Below, piece after piece: positions 62,246 to 64,000 of a stretch of DNA of 64,000 bases. The stretch comes from Enterovibrio qingdaonensis (lineage in GTDB: Bacteria > Pseudomonadota > Gammaproteobacteria > Enterobacterales > Vibrionaceae). The position numbers and the translations under genes are program-made. The notes below the pieces were generated by a model. It was given only the letters and a program-made list of their open reading frames with translations, searched no databases and was not told the DNA's origin. The stretch spans positions 411,614-475,613 of the forward strand of contig NZ_JAJUBB010000003.1 in NCBI RefSeq assembly GCF_028683135.1, read 5' to 3'. Position 1 is the first letter of the stretch; every line of letters starts with the position of its first letter.

Positions 62246-63496
62246 ATGTCCATGCAAAACACGAGCACGTCAAAGAGACGCTATACCTTTCTCGACAAAG
62301 TAAAAGCCATTGGCCCGGCGATTGTCATAACTGGTTCTTTTATCGGACCCGGAACAGTGACAACCGCCACCAGAACAGGTGCTGACTTTGGTTATGCCCT
62401 GATTTGGACGGTGGTTTTCGCCATACTTGCCACCATAGTGCTTCAAGAAATGGCGGCACGCTTGGGGGTTGTTACCCGACAAGGTCTTTCGGAAGCCATC
62501 TCTTCAGCATTTGAAAACCGCACAGCGCGTTACCTTATCCGTGGGCTTGTTGGCACAGCCATTCCACTTGGCTGCATCGCGTATATGGGCGGTGACCTCA
62601 CAGGATCAGCCGCAGGTTTATCGACATTAACCGGCGTTTCCACTCAAATACTTGGCCCACTTGTCGGTGTCGCAATACTGGTATTGATTAACTTCGGCCC
62701 CTTTGAGCTCATTGAAAAGGTTCTGATGGTGCTTGTTGCCACCATGGCCGTTGTTTTTCTCATTTCGATGTTTGCCGTTGGGCCTGAATGGTCAGAAGTC
62801 GCGGCCGGTTTAATTCCAAGTATTCCTGAAGGCGGGATGTTTCTGGTACTAGGCTTGATTGGAACCACAATCGTGCCTTACAACTTCTTTGTTCATGCCA
62901 TCAATGCCAGAAAAGCATTCAGCAGTACAGACCAACTCGAACTGTCAAAGCTCGATATCATTGTGGCCATCACAATTGGAGGATTAATCACAGCTGCGGT
63001 GATGATTACCGCAGGCACAGTGATTCGTGGTGCATCCGTTGAAAGCATTGCCACCATGGCTCAAGCATTGGAACCTGTTCTCGGTGATTACGCTCAGGTT
63101 TTCCTTAGTGTTGGCTTGATTGCTGCAGGGCTTTCTTCAGCCATCGTCACACCATTGGGAGCGTCTTACGTACTCGCGGGGTTATTTGGGTGGAAATACG
63201 ACAAGTCAGATAAGCGTTTCTTCTATACCAATCTTTCTATTCTGATCTTTGGTATTTTCATCTCAGCCACAGGCCTTAACCCGGTTTTTGTCATCATTTC
63301 GGCACAAGTGCTCAATGGCATCATTTTGCCTATCGCTGTGATTCTATTGGTAATGATAACTAGCCAATCGCGTTTTATGCGCCAGTTCGTCAACGGAAAA
63401 GTGTCACTATGCTTTGGCATTGCCATCAGTCTCATCACACTGTTTCTTGGCTTTAAAAGTTTTGTTTCCACCGTCACTTCACTTGCCGGAAGTTAA
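62246..63496 (+). CDS. NRAMP-like transporter lacking the metal-binding motifs
   Basis: A 416-residue NRAMP-fold membrane protein with about eleven spans. The TM1 metal motif DPGN reads GPGT (residues 34-37) and the TM6 motif MPH reads VPY (near 210). All the canonical ligand side chains (Asp, Asn, Met) are therefore missing, while the rest of the family signature (GADFGYALIWTVVFA, LQEMAARLGVVT) is intact. A metal ion is unlikely to be the substrate; an organic or other solute is possible (inference). AAGGAGG precedes the ATG. It is co-directional with the ectC-like gene. Confidence 0.85.
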   Translation: MSMQNTSTSKRRYTFLDKVKAIGPAIVITGSFIGPGTVTTATRTGADFGYALIWTVVFAILATIVLQEMAARLGVVTRQGLSEAISSAFENRTARYLIRGLVGTAIPLGCIAYMGGDLTGSAAGLSTLTGVSTQILGPLVGVAILVLINFGPFELIEKVLMVLVATMAVVFLISMFAVGPEWSEVAAGLIPSIPEGGMFLVLGLIGTTIVPYNFFVHAINARKAFSSTDQLELSKLDIIVAITIGGLITAAVMITAGTVIRGASVESIATMAQALEPVLGDYAQVFLSVGLIAAGLSSAIVTPLGASYVLAGLFGWKYDKSDKRFFYTNLSILIFGIFISATGLNPVFVIISAQVLNGIILPIAVILLVMITSQSRFMRQFVNGKVSLCFGIAISLITLFLGFKSFVSTVTSLAGS

Positions 63497-63571
63497 GCAA
63501 AGATAAAGCCCAAGAGATAAAAAGAACCACAAGATGTGCAAGAGCAGAATGTGGCACCGAGTCCTATATTT

Positions 63572-63596
63572 GCAGCCTAATTAGGCTGCTTTTTTC
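63572..63596 (+). terminator. Terminator after the NRAMP-like gene
   Basis: A perfect palindrome GCAGCCTAATTAGGCTGC (63572-63589) followed by six T residues. Confidence 0.85.
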
Positions 63597-63725
63597 GATT
63601 GGCTACTTGATGGGCGTTTTTCTTTAGGTTTGTATCGATAGCGGAAGCGTTGGCATCAAGCCATTTAGCGATACAGATGAGGGAGACAGTATTGGGAAAT
63701 GGGTCATTCGAGCCCTAGTCTCTTG

Positions 63726-63974
63726 TTATACGTCCAACTTTAGCCTTGAAAGAAGCTCAGTTAATACCTTTGGGCCCATGGTTTTTTCTACGAGTTCGCT
63801 CATTTCACCATCTAGAAACTCTTGCCATGAAACTGACTTACTGCCAGAGCTATGCGCGTAACGGCCATACGCATATAACACCGTTTCATTGTCTAGAATT
63901 TAGACCAAGTTAAGTTCTTTACCTGATTCATCAATTTTCCACTCGTATAGTGGACTTGGTTGCTTGTATTCCAT
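63726..63974 (-). pseudogene. Small cassette-type gene broken by an in-frame stop
   Basis: Reading leftward from ATG 63974 gives MEYKQPSPLYEWKIDESGKE, then a TAA at codon 25 (63902-63900), then a continuous 57-residue frame (ILDNETVLYAYGRYAHSSGS ... LLSRLKLDV) to a stop at 63728-63726. The even composition across the stop suggests a single ancestral gene of about 81 residues with a nonsense change. The gene is preceded by GCGTTAT and its stop overlaps TATAACAAG, both like the ends of Vibrio integron cassettes. No family name is known to me. Confidence 0.45.
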
Positions 63975-64000
63975 CTCAAATATTCACATAACGCTTTGCG

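Noticed and set aside
62246..63496. Annotation of the NRAMP-fold protein as an MntH manganese importer
   Set aside because: The metal-binding Asp/Asn of TM1 and Met of TM6 are all replaced, so a metal substrate is not supported.
63597..63725. Full integron attC site between the terminator and the broken small gene
   Set aside because: Only one core-like end (TATAACAAG) is seen; no matching opposite core with a foldable stem could be found.
1..64000. CRISPR arrays, tRNA or rRNA genes, insertion sequences, prophage genes
   Set aside because: I looked for repeated 25-40-base units, tRNA cloverleaf ends, transposases and phage structural genes and saw none.

Overview
The window looks like chromosomal DNA of a marine gammaproteobacterium of the Vibrionaceae. 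The evidence is a PanP-type aspartate decarboxylase, a complete torR/torC/torA/torD respiratory module, a c-di-GMP-I riboswitch ahead of a tfoY-like gene (the arrangement known in Vibrio), a PurR with its own PUR box, DUF2947 and DUF3297 genes, and ynjBCDF. The genus cannot be fixed from the sequence alone; Vibrio, Grimontia, Enterovibrio and Photobacterium are all possible. I saw no rRNA, tRNA, CRISPR array or insertion sequence.

Layout. 1-1226 is the 3' part of panP. 1340-10376 is a LysR gene followed by a same-strand catabolic cluster: a glutamine-synthetase-like ligase, aldehyde dehydrogenase, iron alcohol dehydrogenase, class I glutamine amidotransferase and a three-part TRAP importer. 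It reads as gamma-glutamylation-based use of an amine or amino alcohol. 10773-13314 holds a lipoprotein, ldhA, DUF3297 and DUF2947. 13356-19059 is the TMAO respiration module (torR divergent from torC-torA, then torD) with a helically phased set of Tor-box-like decamers between torR and torC. 19160-21614 holds purR and tfoY with its riboswitch. 22711-29041 is an operon that starts with a VTT-membrane-domain/FAD-oxidoreductase fusion and continues with the YnjBCD ABC importer and the YnjF CDP-alcohol phosphotransferase. A RIO kinase follows on the other strand.

30194-36793 contains a LysR/alkyl sulfatase pair with two copies of one palindrome, asnA, and a two-gene potD-like/acetylpolyamine amidohydrolase operon. 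36943-41107 contains two tandem paralogous small membrane proteins, a GNAT acetyltransferase, a methyltransferase, two bacterioferritins (one with and one without the haem-ligand Met) behind a strong Fur box, and a TetR gene. 41159-45466 is the TetR-controlled RND efflux pair with two matching operators. 45623-47827 is an orphan DUF4157/AHH-nuclease polymorphic toxin. 48614-49597 is a periplasmic binding protein carrying a ribosomal L7/L12 C-terminal domain.

The last part (49818-63496) is accessory metabolism: an AEC transporter, a ferric-reductase-like flavohaem protein, an SDR/DUF2141/VTT operon, a Crp/Fnr regulator, three LysR regulators, a metallo-beta-lactamase-fold protein, a LysE exporter, an SHMT-like PLP enzyme, TrmK, and an ectC-like cupin followed by an NRAMP-like transporter that has lost its metal ligands. 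At the right edge a small reverse-strand gene is broken by a stop codon and has integron-cassette-like ends.

The most unusual items are the binding-protein/L7-L12 fusion, the DUF4157-AHH toxin without a visible immunity gene or delivery machine, the EctC-like/NRAMP-like pair, and the VTT-oxidoreductase fusion in the ynj operon.
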